From Bifidobacterium panos (GTDB taxonomy: Bacteria; Actinomycetota; Actinomycetes; Actinomycetales; Bifidobacteriaceae): a stretch of DNA of 59,768 bases. Below the pieces are notes generated by a model. It searched no databases, was not told the DNA's origin, and saw only the letters and a list, made by a program, of their open reading frames with translations. The DNA lies in contig NZ_JAAIIJ010000026.1 of assembly GCF_012932445.1 (NCBI RefSeq), forward strand, positions 1 to 59,768, written 5' to 3'. The translations under genes and the position numbers were made by a program. Positions 8,621 to 22,477 of the stretch are shown piece by piece (position 1 is the stretch's first letter; each line of letters opens with the position of its first letter).

Positions 8621-9322
8621 TCAGCAGTTCCAGCGTTCGATCACCTGATCGCCTTTGTATTGGCCGAGCACGGAATAATGCGCCGTGTCCAAGCGAAGCA
8701 GACGCGCGAACCGCGGCTCGACACCGAGCCATTGCGACGTCAGGATGCGCAGAATGTGCGCATGCGCCACGAACAGAACGTTGTGCCCTTCGTCCAAGAG
8801 AGGAATTGCCGCCGCAATGGCAGCCCTGGCGCGCGCCGCCGCCTCTTCGACGGTTTCGCCGGCGCCGGCGTGCACAGGCACCTGTTCGCCGCCGGGCAAC
8901 GCTTCCACCCAGTCGGCTTGCATCCGCTGCGGCAAAGCCTGCGGGCCGTCGCGCCACACGTCCCACTCAAAGCCGCAGGCCTGACGCACCTGCTGGCGGG
9001 TGCGCCCCTCAGCCGCGCCATAATCCCATTCCGCGATGTCGTCCAGCGTGGCGACCTGCTCGAAACCGGCCAGCGTGGCGGTCTGCTGCGCGCGTTTCAG
9101 CGGGCTGGCGAACACGCAACCGGGTTCAAATCCCTGGGGGAACGCCGCCTGCAATCGTTCGCCGGCATCGCGAGCCTGTTGCTCGCCCACGGCCGTCAGC
9201 GGGATATTCGTGCGGCCCGTGTGCTGGCCGGATTCGCTCCAAGCCGTCTGCCCGTGGCGCAACAGCACCAGAAGTCCTGCATTCTCGACGGCGCCCTTGC
9301 CGTCGCGCTTGTTTTCGCTCAT
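8621..9322 (-). CDS. Histidine phosphatase family protein
   Basis: A 233-residue member of the phosphoglycerate-mutase-like superfamily. The catalytic motif is LLRHGQT with phospho-acceptor His23. SPLKRAQQTA follows in the expected position, and the second histidine is in VAHAHILR. It probably acts as a cytoplasmic phosphatase; the substrate is not evident. It is transcribed alone, away from the DUF4235 gene. Confidence 0.85.
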   Translation of the reverse strand: MSENKRDGKGAVENAGLLVLLRHGQTAWSESGQHTGRTNIPLTAVGEQQARDAGERLQAAFPQGFEPGCVFASPLKRAQQTATLAGFEQVATLDDIAEWDYGAAEGRTRQQVRQACGFEWDVWRDGPQALPQRMQADWVEALPGGEQVPVHAGAGETVEEAAARARAAIAAAIPLLDEGHNVLFVAHAHILRILTSQWLGVEPRFARLLRLDTAHYSVLGQYKGDQVIERWNC

Positions 9323-9485
9323 GGTCTTAACATTACCCCGTCTTCCCCCTTCCCCACCACTGGGGTTTCATATTTCTCTTCTCATCCCCATTCCGTCCCC
9401 CTGACCTCATCACAATGCCCTATTGTTTCAGCTCGTGCCGTCTTGCCTTTGCCCTCAGGGCGGAACCAACGCTAGACTGGTGGCT

Positions 9486-9863
9486 ATGAGTGACGAAATG
9501 CACAACACCGATTCCGGCTCCGATTCCGCCTCCGGCGCGGACAAGGCCATCGAGAGTCTGCAGCGCATCGACGGCAAAGTCGATGAGCTGCGCAGTCAAA
9601 TGATGAGCGACCCCGACTCCTTGGGCGACAAGCTGCTCAAGATGGCGATTCCCGCCGTCACCGGCTTGGTGGCTGGCCATCTGTTCCAAATGGTGTGGGA
9701 CAAGGGCACCAATCGCTTGGATGCTGAGGAAGAAGCGCAGCAAGGCCTGTTGATGAGCATCGCGTTCGCCGCGGCTTCGGCGGCGTTCGGCGCGGTCGTG
9801 TCCACACTGTCCGGCCGCGGTTCGCAAGCGCTGGTCGACCGTCGTCACCGCAAGCGTTCCTGA
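9486..9863 (+). CDS. DUF4235 family small membrane protein
   Basis: A 125-residue protein. An acidic, Ser/Asp-rich N-terminus (about 1-25) is followed by a short coiled region and then two hydrophobic segments around LLKMAIPAVTGLVAGHLF and AFAAASAAFGAVVSTL, ending RRHRKRS. This is the actinobacterial DUF4235 pattern, of unknown function. The ATG at 9486 is preferred over the in-frame start at 9423, whose extra residues look non-protein-like. The nitroreductase gene follows closely and may be co-transcribed. Confidence 0.7.
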   Translation: MSDEMHNTDSGSDSASGADKAIESLQRIDGKVDELRSQMMSDPDSLGDKLLKMAIPAVTGLVAGHLFQMVWDKGTNRLDAEEEAQQGLLMSIAFAAASAAFGAVVSTLSGRGSQALVDRRHRKRS

Positions 9864-9903
9864 AATCATCGCAAACATGCGCGGCATGTGCGAGAATACT
9901 CGC

Positions 9904-10680
9904 ATGACTAATAGCACTATTGAAACCCTGCTCAACCGTCGTTCCATTCGCGCCTTCGTGGAGGAACCGATCAGCGACGACATCCGCAACGTGTTGGAAG
10001 ATGCCGCGCAACATGCCGCGTCCAGCCAATACCTCAACGATTGGTCGGCCATCCGCGTGCAGGATCCGGCGCTCAAGCAGCTTATGGCCGAATTCGGCAA
10101 CCAGGCATATATCGCCACCGCGCCGTTGCTGTATGTGTTCGTGGTCGACGAGCATCGCAACGCGCTGATCGCCGCCGGCAAGGGCGTGCCGACCGACCCC
10201 GAACACTATGGACTGAGCGGCAGCTACCGTTTCACGCAAGCGCACAACGACGCCGTGCTTGCTCTGCACGCCATGGAGACCGCCGCCGAGTCGCTGGGGC
10301 TTGGCTGCGTGATTCTCGGTTCGCTGCTTAACAACGTGTCGGGTCTTGTCGAGGCGCTGCATCTGCCGCAATACACCTATCCCGTGCTGGGGTTGGCCAT
10401 CGGCAAGCCCGCCCAGGAGCCGGCGGTCAAGCCGCGCATGCCCCGCACCTTGCAGTTCTTCGACAACACCTATCCCAGCGACGAGCAGTCCGAAGCCGCG
10501 ATCCAGGCGGATCTCGCGTCGTTCGACGCCACCGTGCACGAGTATTACGATTTGCGCAACACCGACCGACCCGTGGATGCATTCAGTGAGCAAATCGCCA
10601 AGCTCGCCGCCCAAGAGATGGGCGACAATCACAAGATGCAGCCCTTGGCGCACGGCCAGGGCTTCCGTTTGGAGAAGTAA
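9904..10680 (+). CDS. Nitroreductase family flavoprotein (NfsA-like)
   Basis: A 258-residue protein of the FMN-dependent nitroreductase/flavin reductase family. The opening IETLLNRRSIRAF is the family's FMN-phosphate-binding start, followed by AAQHAASSQYLNDWSAI. ESLGLGCVILGSLLNN is the usual glycine-rich segment, and YPVLGLAIGKPA is characteristic of the NfsA/FRP group. It probably uses NAD(P)H to reduce quinones, flavins or nitro compounds. The ATG at 9904 is preferred over 9877 because homologues start near the TIETLL motif. Confidence 0.85.
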   Translation: MTNSTIETLLNRRSIRAFVEEPISDDIRNVLEDAAQHAASSQYLNDWSAIRVQDPALKQLMAEFGNQAYIATAPLLYVFVVDEHRNALIAAGKGVPTDPEHYGLSGSYRFTQAHNDAVLALHAMETAAESLGLGCVILGSLLNNVSGLVEALHLPQYTYPVLGLAIGKPAQEPAVKPRMPRTLQFFDNTYPSDEQSEAAIQADLASFDATVHEYYDLRNTDRPVDAFSEQIAKLAAQEMGDNHKMQPLAHGQGFRLEK

Positions 10681-10694
10681 GACTTTCCGACCTT

Positions 10695-10731
10695 CCGCGG
10701 GGGCACAGCACAGTGTGTTGTGCCCCCGCGG
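10695..10731 (+). terminator. Strong GC-rich hairpin after the nitroreductase gene
   Basis: CCGCGGGGGCACAGCAC / GTGTTGTGCCCCCGCGG forms a long stem 14 bp after the stop. There is no proper T-run, so it may be a weak terminator or an mRNA 3' stabiliser. Bases 10732-10854 show nothing else. Confidence 0.55.
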
Positions 10732-10854
10732 CAATATCGTCACAAGACGCCAGAGGCGGCACAGTGCAGTCGTGGCGACAGGGCGGCCGGCCCGCAAAAC
10801 TGCCCAGACTCCGCCCTCGCGCTCCCTCCGGTCGTTTCTCGCCTGGAACCCCGC

Positions 10855-11106
10855 TCAGCGCCGCCTCGGCTTGTAGCCTTTCTTGCGGCTGTGTGGTTTG
10901 AGTTGCTGGTTCAGCGGCGCATATCGATAGCTGGACTTTGGATCGCGATGCGTCAGATGCCAGGTGCCGCAATACTCGCATCGATACACCCACAGCTCGG
11001 CACCGCGCTCGGCCCAGCTCTGTTCCACGGCCCTCTGCGCCTGTGCCTTATCGTGATACATGATTTTGTCCGTTTCGGCGCAGCGCTTAGGGGTGAAGTA
11101 ATGCAT
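10855..11106 (-). CDS. Small zinc-knuckle-like hypothetical protein
   Basis: An 83-residue basic protein with CEYCGTWHLTHRD, i.e. Cys-x2-Cys then two histidines, suggesting a single metal site. The N-terminal part (KAQAQRAVEQSWAERG) looks helical and the C-terminus is Arg/Lys-rich (HSRKKGYKPRRR). Short actinobacterial proteins with a C-x2-C-G-x-WHLT segment are common but uncharacterised. It could bind nucleic acid; this is inference. It lies just downstream of the rRNA operon terminator. Confidence 0.65.
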   Translation of the reverse strand: MHYFTPKRCAETDKIMYHDKAQAQRAVEQSWAERGAELWVYRCEYCGTWHLTHRDPKSSYRYAPLNQQLKPHSRKKGYKPRRR

Positions 11107-11201
11107 ACCCCCAGTCTATCGGCTGAACCAATAACTCCGTTGCTATCCGCCACCGTACGTTCGTGCACGAACCAATCCGGAAGCGAAATGACAATAAACG
11201 A

Positions 11202-11233
11202 AAACCCCGGGAGCTTAGCTCAACCGGGGTTTC
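11202..11233 (-). terminator. Terminator of the rRNA operon
   Basis: AAACCCCGG / CCGGGGTTT stem, followed on the minus strand by TTTTCGTTTATT, about 10 bp beyond the 5S gene. Confidence 0.85.
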
Positions 11234-11241
11234 CAACGTAT

Positions 11242-11359
11242 AAGCGGCAACTCGCTACTCTCCCACACCCTATCGAGTGCAGTACCATCGCCGTATAAGG
11301 CCTTAGCTTCCGGGTTCGGAATGGGACCGGGCGTTTCACCTTAGCTATGGTCGCCGCAA
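11242..11359 (-). rRNA. rrf: 5S ribosomal RNA
   Basis: On the minus strand the gene begins GCGGCGACCATAGC, carries the conserved CCCATTCCGAACCCGGAAG internal segment and ends GAGAGTAGCGAGTTGCCGC, whose start and end pair. Ends are approximate to a few bases. A spacer of about 150 bp separates it from 23S. Confidence 0.9.
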
Positions 11360-11509
11360 ATCTTTAATTATCAACTGGGTGGAACCCAGTTGGCATGTGG
11401 CAACTTGGGAACCGGATAATGGACGCTTAGTCGTTTTGTGCACTCCGATGCTCATTGCTATCGGGTGATTTGCAGAAGATGCTTGTGCGATTCCAACTCC
11501 GAAGAGTTG

Positions 11510-16493
<4,984 letters not shown>

Positions 16494-16778
16494 TTTCATG
16501 AAGAGAACCATTAAATGACTCTCATATATTTCATTGACGGAACGTCCTATAAGGAAGGACGTTCGCACAAAAACCTCACCGATCTTTAACCGCGCTAGCG
16601 GACCTGCCGAAGCAGGCGACCAATGAACTGGCAATTATTGACTATAAAAAGTAGTACAAACACGCTCTTGAGTTCTCAAACCACCACCGCACCAACTCGA
16701 AGGAGTTTTCTCAGGAGGAGAAGTCCTCCGTGCTGAGCAGCAAGAGATAAACTTACACAGGGTTGCCGACTTGCGCAA
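16494..16778 (-). promoter_or_regulatory. rRNA operon leader and promoter
   Basis: On the minus strand TTGCGC (16773-16778) and TAAGTT (16750-16755), 17 bp apart, form a plausible sigma-A-type promoter. Downstream lies GAGAACTCAAGAGCGTG (about 16658-16676), the actinobacterial box-A-like antitermination signal. A GAACGTCCT/AGGACGTTC hairpin (about 16540-16566) sits in the pre-16S leader. Confidence 0.6.
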
Positions 16779-16977
16779 ATCGGAGGGCACAGAAGAGCCA
16801 GAAACCGTTGAAATGAAGCGGTTCCTTCGGCGTGTCGCAAAAGGGCGTTTTAGGCCGTTTTAATCAGGATACTCCTGATTTTTGCAGGTCGCGATAATCA
16901 AAAAATCCCCCTTCATCGGCGTGTCGCATGAGGAAGACCAGGGTGGGAACCTGCCGGACAGGGCGTAGGCTGGGAGC

Positions 16978-17748
16978 ATGAGCAAGAAAAAAATCGCAGT
17001 ACTGACAGGCGCGGGCATCTCCACCTCCGCGGGCATCCCCGACTTTCGCGGGCCGGAAGGCGTGTGGACGAAGCACCCCGAGCAGATGAGTGTCTATGAC
17101 ATCGACGCATTCATGGCCAACAAGGAGGAGCGCGAATACTCCTGGCGCTGGCAGAAGGAGTCGCCGGTGTGGAACGCCGAGCCGGGCGCGGCGCATCGGG
17201 CGCTGGTCAAACTGGAGCAGGCGGGCATGCTGACGCTCCTGGCCACGCAGAACTTCGACGCGCTGCACGAGAAGGCCGGCAACAGCCCCGAGGTGATCGT
17301 GAACCTGCACGGCACCATCGGCACCTCGCACTGTATGAAATGCCACCAGCAATACAGCACGGCCGAAATCATGGCGCGGCTGGACGACGAGCCGGACCCG
17401 CGCTGCCATCGCGCGCTGCCTTATAGCGGCGATATGCCATGCGGCGGCATGATCAAGACGGATGTGGTGTATTTCGGCGAGGCGCTGCCGGACGGGGCGA
17501 TTGAGAAATCGTATCGGCTGGCGAGCACCGCCGATGAGCTGTGGGTGGTCGGCTCGACTTTGGAGGTGATGCCGGCGGCCAGCATCGTGCCGGTGGCCGC
17601 GCAGGCCGGGGTGCCGATCACCATTATGAATATGGGGCGCACGCAATACGACCGCTTGGCTACGCGGCTCATCCGCGAGGACATCGCCGCCGCACTGCCG
17701 GCGCTGGTTGAGGAGACGATTGCGGGTGGTGAATCGGGTGGTGAATAG
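16978..17748 (+). CDS. NAD-dependent protein deacylase (sirtuin, CobB-like)
   Basis: A 256-residue Sir2-family enzyme that removes acyl groups from lysines using NAD. The NAD-binding GAGIS is at 11-15, and DFRGPEG follows. TQNFDALH (90-97) has Phe where most sirtuins have Ile. The catalytic histidine is His111 in NLHGT. Cys119, Cys122, Cys143 and Cys155 form the zinc site; the second pair is more widely spaced than usual. VGSTLEVMPAA is the expected C-terminal nucleotide-binding segment. It starts at an ATG behind CTGGGAGC. Confidence 0.9.
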   Translation: MSKKKIAVLTGAGISTSAGIPDFRGPEGVWTKHPEQMSVYDIDAFMANKEEREYSWRWQKESPVWNAEPGAAHRALVKLEQAGMLTLLATQNFDALHEKAGNSPEVIVNLHGTIGTSHCMKCHQQYSTAEIMARLDDEPDPRCHRALPYSGDMPCGGMIKTDVVYFGEALPDGAIEKSYRLASTADELWVVGSTLEVMPAASIVPVAAQAGVPITIMNMGRTQYDRLATRLIREDIAAALPALVEETIAGGESGGE

Positions 17749-17930
17749 GCAGAGTCGCGATAGACAGAAACAGAATAGGCAGAATAGACGATTGCAGAAT
17801 AGACAATTGGGACTGTCTAATAGAGAAATGTTCTGATCGAACTGCCTGATAGATAGGTGACTATATATAGACAGCAGATAAGCACGCCTATATATGGCGA
17901 CTATATGACTATATATAAGTGCGTCGGCGG
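17749..17930. repeat. AT-rich short-repeat tract
   Basis: The stretch after the sirtuin gene is built from recurring AGAATAGAC / GATAGACAG-type words and then several TATATA runs, including an arm-symmetric CGCCTATATATGGCG at 17885-17899. Its AT content contrasts with the neighbours. It lies downstream of the sirtuin and downstream of the convergent ATPase gene, so it is between two gene 3' ends. No coding function is seen. Confidence 0.6.
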
Positions 17931-17979
17931 CCGAGCGGATTCGACGATCGCCCCGCACGGCCCGCCCCCTTACTTTTAC

Positions 17980-19167
17980 TTACGCTTCGCGCGGCTCTCC
18001 GCCGGAAAGATAGTGCTGCGCGGGCAGAAAGACGGCGTCACGCGAGGCAAACTCCTCCCCGCCGCGATACACGACATATCGACGTTGCGGCGCGACGCCA
18101 AGCTCGTTGCCAACAGTGGACAGATGCCTCGCGAACGTGCCGCGAGCGGTCTGACCGGACTTGATTTCGATAAGCGTCGTCTTTTGCGGATCGGACATAT
18201 CAACCAAGTCCACCTCCACGCCGTTGCTGTCGCGATAGAAACACAGCTGCGGCTCCACCCCCGCATTCAAGTGCCGCTTCAGCGTCTCCTCAATAATCAG
18301 GTTCTCGAACACGTCACCGCGCCTGTCGCTTTCCAGCAGACGCTCCACGCTGGTCAGGCCCAGCAGATAGCTCAACAGCCCGGTGTCATGGAAATACAGC
18401 TTCGGGGTTTTCGTCAGTCGCTTGCGCGCGTTTGAAGCATAGGGCGGCAAAAGAAAGAGGATATAGCTTGATTCCAGAAGCGACAGCCAGGCTTTCGCCG
18501 TTTTGTAGGTGATGCCCGCTTCGGCGGCCAGATGGGCGATATTGAGCAGCTGCCCCGCACTGTGCGCGCACAGGCGCAGAAACGTGCGGAAAGCCGTCAG
18601 GTTCTCGGGGCTGACCAAGCCGGACACGTCGCGCTGAACGTATGTGGTGATGTAACTGCGGAAATACAGGTTCGGCGGCATATCCACCTCGTAGAGATGC
18701 GGGTAGCCGCCACGGAACATGAAATCGTCCAGGTTGATGTTGGTCTCGGCGGTGCTTGCCTCAGCGTAACTGAGCGGAAGAAGCTGCACGACGCCGACCC
18801 GCCCGGCCAGCGATTCGTCGATGCGATGCAGCAACAGGAAGTTCTGCGAGCCGGAAAGCACATACTGCCCCATGCTTCCGCGCTCGTCCGAGGCGGCCTG
18901 TATCTCGGCGAATATTTCGGGTGCGTACTGCGCCTCGTCGATGAAGAGGTGCTCCCCGCGCCCATGAATGAAGCCGACCGGATCCTCTTGGGCGCTTATG
19001 CGCAGGTTGCGGGTTTCCAGATTGAGATATTCGTAGTCCGGGAATTGATCTTTCAATATGGTCGATTTGCCGCTTTGCCTCGGGCCGGTGACGGAGAGCA
19101 CCGGGAACCACCGGCTCATGTTCCGCAACAGCGGCGAGACTTCGCGAGGGATCATTTCGTCTTCCAT
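17980..19167 (-). CDS. DUF4143 ATP-binding protein (AAA-type)
   Basis: About 395 residues. The N-terminal P-loop ATPase has Walker A GPRQSGKST (28-36) and Walker B HLFIDEAQ with a DEAQ signature. Next is YVLSGSQNFLL (sensor-like), and then the C-terminal DUF4143 domain (LLSYLLGLTSVERLLESDRRGDVFENLIIEE...) ending in a nuclease-fold-like ETxxxD/ExK segment (VEVDLVDM...TTLIEIKSG). Such proteins are widespread, often several per genome; function is unclear. The start is an ATG at 19167 or 19155; the longer frame would need a TTG at 19179 that lies inside the upstream repeats. Confidence 0.8.
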   Translation of the reverse strand: MEDEMIPREVSPLLRNMSRWFPVLSVTGPRQSGKSTILKDQFPDYEYLNLETRNLRISAQEDPVGFIHGRGEHLFIDEAQYAPEIFAEIQAASDERGSMGQYVLSGSQNFLLLHRIDESLAGRVGVVQLLPLSYAEASTAETNINLDDFMFRGGYPHLYEVDMPPNLYFRSYITTYVQRDVSGLVSPENLTAFRTFLRLCAHSAGQLLNIAHLAAEAGITYKTAKAWLSLLESSYILFLLPPYASNARKRLTKTPKLYFHDTGLLSYLLGLTSVERLLESDRRGDVFENLIIEETLKRHLNAGVEPQLCFYRDSNGVEVDLVDMSDPQKTTLIEIKSGQTARGTFARHLSTVGNELGVAPQRRYVVYRGGEEFASRDAVFLPAQHYLSGGEPREA

Positions 19168-19169
19168 CC

Positions 19170-19261
19170 TGTATGACAATCGTGGAGTGAAACTTATGAT
19201 AATCGTGGAGTCAGACTTATGATAATCGTGGAGTGAAACTTATGATAATCGTGGAGTGGAT
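19170..19261. repeat. Four 23-bp tandem repeats upstream of the DUF4143 gene
   Basis: The unit contains TTATGATAATCGTGGAGT. Copies are 19170-19192 (one change), 19193-19215, 19216-19238 and 19239-19261. The array abuts the ATPase start codon, so it occupies the promoter/leader position. It may be operator or iteron-like; no family was recognised. Confidence 0.9.
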
Positions 19262-19352
19262 GGTGAGAAAAGGCAATAATTGCAAGGCATGAGAGCGTAT
19301 TGTATAGAGGCGGATATTATTGCGTTCAGCACCCTCACCAATCAGCGCTAGA

Positions 19353-20651
19353 CTATGCGTCGGCCTTGCGCACCTCGATGGTTTCGATGCGGCGGCCGTC
19401 GATCTTGGTGGCGGTCATGTCGTAGCCTTCGTCCGAATGCAGCACGTCGCCGACCTCGCCCATCTTGCCGGTGTGCGCCAGGAAATAGCCGGCCACCGTC
19501 TCGTAAGGGCCGTCCTCCAGCTCGATGCCCGTCAGATCCTCGAAGTCCTCAAGCGTGGTGCCGCCTTCGATGGAGGCCACGCCGTTGACGAAGACGCTGT
19601 TGCGTTGCGTGCGCTCGCCGCCCTTCTCCTCGGGCAAGTCGTATTCGTCGCGGATGTCGCCCACCAGCTCTTCGGTCATGTCTTCGAGCGTGACAATGCC
19701 ATCCGTGCCGCCGTATTCGTCGATGACGACGGCCAGGTGGATGCCGCGCTTGCGCAACAGCTCCAGGCTCGGCAGTAGTTTGGACGTGCCGGGCAGCGAG
19801 ATGCCCTCACGCACCACATCGGCCACGGTTTTCGCGTTCGGATCGCGCACGTCCAGCAGGTCGCGCACATGCACGAAACCGAGTACGTCATCGAAATCCT
19901 TGCCGGTCACCGGGTAGCGCGAATACGGCTGATCGCGCACGAACGCCGCGGCTTCTTCAAGCGACAGGTTGCCGTCGATGAACACCACGTCGGCGCGCGG
20001 GCGCATCACCTCGGCCACAATCGTCTCGGAAGCGTCGAACACATCGTCGAGAATCGTGCGCTCGTCCTTGCTCAGGTTGGAGTTGGAGTTGACCAGCACG
20101 CGCAACTCGTCGTCGGAGACCTCGGATTCGGTTTCGTTCGGGTCGAAGCCGAGCAGACGAACAATACCGTTGGTGTTCTTGCCAATCAGCCAAATCAGCG
20201 GACGGCATACCTTGGAGAACACATCGATGGCCGGCACCACCGCGCGGGCGATGGCCTCGTTGCGCTGCATGGCGATGCGCTTGGGCACCAGCTCCGAAAT
20301 CACGATGGAGCAATAGGAGATCACGAGCGTCACGACGATGGTGGTGATCGGCGCGGCCACGTTCTGCGGCACGCCCCAGCCCACCACCACGGGCACGATG
20401 AAGGGCGAAATCGAGGATTCACCGAACGAGGCGGACAGGAAGCCGGACAGCGTCACGCCGATTTGCACGCTGGACAGGAAGGTGTTCGGGTCGCGCGCGA
20501 TTTTCGCCACGCGCGCGCCGCGGGCGTCCTCCAGTTCCATCCGGTCGATCTGCGAACCGCGCAGGCTCACCAGCGCCAGCTCGGTTCCGGCGAATACGGA
20601 ACCGAGAAGCAGGAAGATAAAAATCAACAGGATGTTCAAGCCAAATGACAT
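19353..20651 (-). CDS. CNNM/CorC-type membrane protein with CBS domains
   Basis: About 432 residues. An N-terminal DUF21 transmembrane domain has about four helices (MSFGLNILLIFIFLLLGSV...). A CBS pair begins near DDVFDASETIVAEVMRPRADV. The C-terminal CorC_HlyC domain contains GGTDGIVTLEDMTEELVGDI. This family ('hemolysin-like') is now linked to magnesium or cobalt export and ion homeostasis. The start at 20651 is preferred to 20675 because residues upstream are not conserved-looking and the 11-bp repeats begin there. Confidence 0.85.
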   Translation of the reverse strand: MSFGLNILLIFIFLLLGSVFAGTELALVSLRGSQIDRMELEDARGARVAKIARDPNTFLSSVQIGVTLSGFLSASFGESSISPFIVPVVVGWGVPQNVAAPITTIVVTLVISYCSIVISELVPKRIAMQRNEAIARAVVPAIDVFSKVCRPLIWLIGKNTNGIVRLLGFDPNETESEVSDDELRVLVNSNSNLSKDERTILDDVFDASETIVAEVMRPRADVVFIDGNLSLEEAAAFVRDQPYSRYPVTGKDFDDVLGFVHVRDLLDVRDPNAKTVADVVREGISLPGTSKLLPSLELLRKRGIHLAVVIDEYGGTDGIVTLEDMTEELVGDIRDEYDLPEEKGGERTQRNSVFVNGVASIEGGTTLEDFEDLTGIELEDGPYETVAGYFLAHTGKMGEVGDVLHSDEGYDMTATKIDGRRIETIEVRKADA

Positions 20652-20674
20652 ATTCCCACTGTATCGTTTTGGCA

Positions 20675-20740
20675 TGTCATTGGCGCGTCATTGGCACACT
20701 ATTGGCACGCCATTAGCGCACTATTGGCGCACTATTGGCA
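20675..20740. repeat. Six 11-bp tandem repeats in a divergent promoter region
   Basis: Units such as CACTATTGGCG, CACTATTGGCA and CGTCATTGGCA repeat every 11 bp from 20675 to 20740, between the leftward CNNM gene and the rightward metallopeptidase gene. The period is close to one helical turn, so each unit faces the same side of the DNA. Confidence 0.85.
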
Positions 20741-20782
20741 CGCCAAACGCAGCTTGTTCAACGTTGGGGAGAAAATGGCGCC

Positions 20783-21352
20783 ATGAACGTCGACGGCCTT
20801 GAGGTGCAGGTGGTGCGCAAGCCCATCAAGAATATGTACTTGCGCGTCAAGCCGCCGAGCGGAAGCGTGGTGATTTCCGCGCCGAAGCGCGTGCGCGATG
20901 GGGACATCGCCGCGTTCGTGCGCGCCAGACGCGCGTGGATCGAGGCCAACCAAAGCAAAATCAGGGCAAACGGACCCCAAGACCCCACTCAGGCAACAGT
21001 CTGGACCGACGAGTTGCGCCGGCAAGCCGCCGCCAACATCAACGCCGCCCTGCCCTCGTTGCTGGCGCGATGGGAGCCGATAGTCGGCAAGTCACCCACG
21101 CACATCACCTTGCGCGCCATGACTTCGCGCTGGGGTTCGTGCACGCCGCGCACGGGCCGCATTCGGCTGAATCTGCAACTGGGGTTGATGGATGAGCGGT
21201 TTTTGGAATATGTGTTGGTGCATGAGCTGACCCACCTGTGGGAACGCGGCCACGGCGCGGGATTCCAGCGGCGCATGAGCGTCTATCTGCCGAACTGGAA
21301 GCAGTTGCGGCGCGAACTCAGCCGGCAGAACGTGCGTTATACCAACGATTGA
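20783..21352 (+). CDS. M48-like metallopeptidase (YgjP/DUF45 type)
   Basis: About 189 residues from the ATG at 20783, 11 nt after GGGGAG. The N-terminal half has KRVRDGDIAAFVRARRAWI, typical of YgjP proteins. The SRWGSCTPRTGRIRLN segment leads to the zinc motif HELTHLWERGHG (HExxH form HELTH). It is a putative cytosolic zinc peptidase with unknown substrate; the family is often called SprT/UTP-pyrophosphatase-like in databases. Confidence 0.85.
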   Translation: MNVDGLEVQVVRKPIKNMYLRVKPPSGSVVISAPKRVRDGDIAAFVRARRAWIEANQSKIRANGPQDPTQATVWTDELRRQAAANINAALPSLLARWEPIVGKSPTHITLRAMTSRWGSCTPRTGRIRLNLQLGLMDERFLEYVLVHELTHLWERGHGAGFQRRMSVYLPNWKQLRRELSRQNVRYTND

Positions 21353-21502
21353 CATGATGCCAACAATGGGTCTAGAGTGAGTTGTGCTAAATAGACATGC
21401 TGTCGAAAAGCATGCCAAACCAACGTGTCGAGTCACGATCCAACGGCGAATCATTTCTCGCGCGGAAGAGACTCGGCCACACATTGAGAAAGAAGAAAGC
21501 TC

Positions 21503-22477
21503 ATGCTGTTTCAGGTCTACGGCGACAACGCCGTCTACCAGTGGATCGGATGGATCCTCGTATTCTGCTGTCTGATCGGTGCCAACGAACTGGCGCGCCG
21601 CACCCGAACCGGCGGCATCGTCGCGTTCATCGTGGTGCCGGCCATCCTGACCGTCTATTTCATCACCATCTACGTGGCGGCGGCCAGCGGCGCGAGCTGG
21701 GCGATCAACAACCCCACCTACGTGCACATGACCAGCTGGTTCCACTACGCCAAACTCTATGCCGCCACCGCCGGGTGCATCGGCTTCATGGCGCTCAAAT
21801 ACAAGTGGGGCTCCATCGGCAAATCCGAATGGTTCAAGTGCTTCCCGTTCGTGATCGTGGCCATCAACATTCTGATCGCCGTCGTCTCCGACTTTGAATC
21901 CGCCGTGCGCGCGTGGGGCACCACGTGGGTCTCCACCGAAGGCGTGACGCTGATGGGCGGCTGGCACAACGTGTTCAACGGCGTGGCGGGCCTGATCAAC
22001 ATCGCCTGCATGACCGGCTGGTTCGGCATCTACGTGTCGAAGAAGAAGCAGGATATGCTCTGGCCCGACATGACCTGGGTGTTCATCGTGGCTTACGACA
22101 TTTGGAATTTCTGCTACACCTACAACTGCCTGCCCACCCACTCCTGGTATTGCGGCCTGGCGCTGCTGCTCGCACCCACCGTGGCGAACTTCTTCTGGAA
22201 CAAGGGCGGCTGGATTCAGAACCGCGCCAACACGCTCGCGATGTGGTGCATGTTCGCGCAGGTGTTCCCGATGTTCCAGGACTACTCGAAGTTCTCAGTT
22301 CAGTCGGTGAACAATCCGAACGTGAACCTCACGGTTTCGATTCTGGCGCTCGTGGCCAACGTGCTCGCGTTCGGCTACATCATGTACCGCGCGAAGAAGC
22401 AGCATGTGAACCCGTGGCTCAATGAAGTGTTCAAGGGCACGAAGGACTACGAGCAGGCTATGGCTCGCGCTGAGTAG
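21503..22477 (+). CDS. DUF5692 family multi-pass membrane protein
   Basis: A 324-residue, very hydrophobic protein with about eight predicted helices. It is rich in Trp and Tyr (WKCFPFV, WPDMTWVFIVAYDIWNFCYTYNCLP, FFWNKGGWIQNRANTLAMW). It matches my recollection of DUF5692, found in bifidobacteria and gut anaerobes with no known role. A good ribosome-binding region (GAGAAAGAAGAAAG) precedes the ATG. It is monocistronic; tRNA-Ala follows. Confidence 0.65.
   Translation: MLFQVYGDNAVYQWIGWILVFCCLIGANELARRTRTGGIVAFIVVPAILTVYFITIYVAAASGASWAINNPTYVHMTSWFHYAKLYAATAGCIGFMALKYKWGSIGKSEWFKCFPFVIVAINILIAVVSDFESAVRAWGTTWVSTEGVTLMGGWHNVFNGVAGLINIACMTGWFGIYVSKKKQDMLWPDMTWVFIVAYDIWNFCYTYNCLPTHSWYCGLALLLAPTVANFFWNKGGWIQNRANTLAMWCMFAQVFPMFQDYSKFSVQSVNNPNVNLTVSILALVANVLAFGYIMYRAKKQHVNPWLNEVFKGTKDYEQAMARAE

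Noticed and set aside
19170..19261. Possible CRISPR array
   Set aside because: 23-bp units with no spacers; a promoter-proximal tandem repeat.
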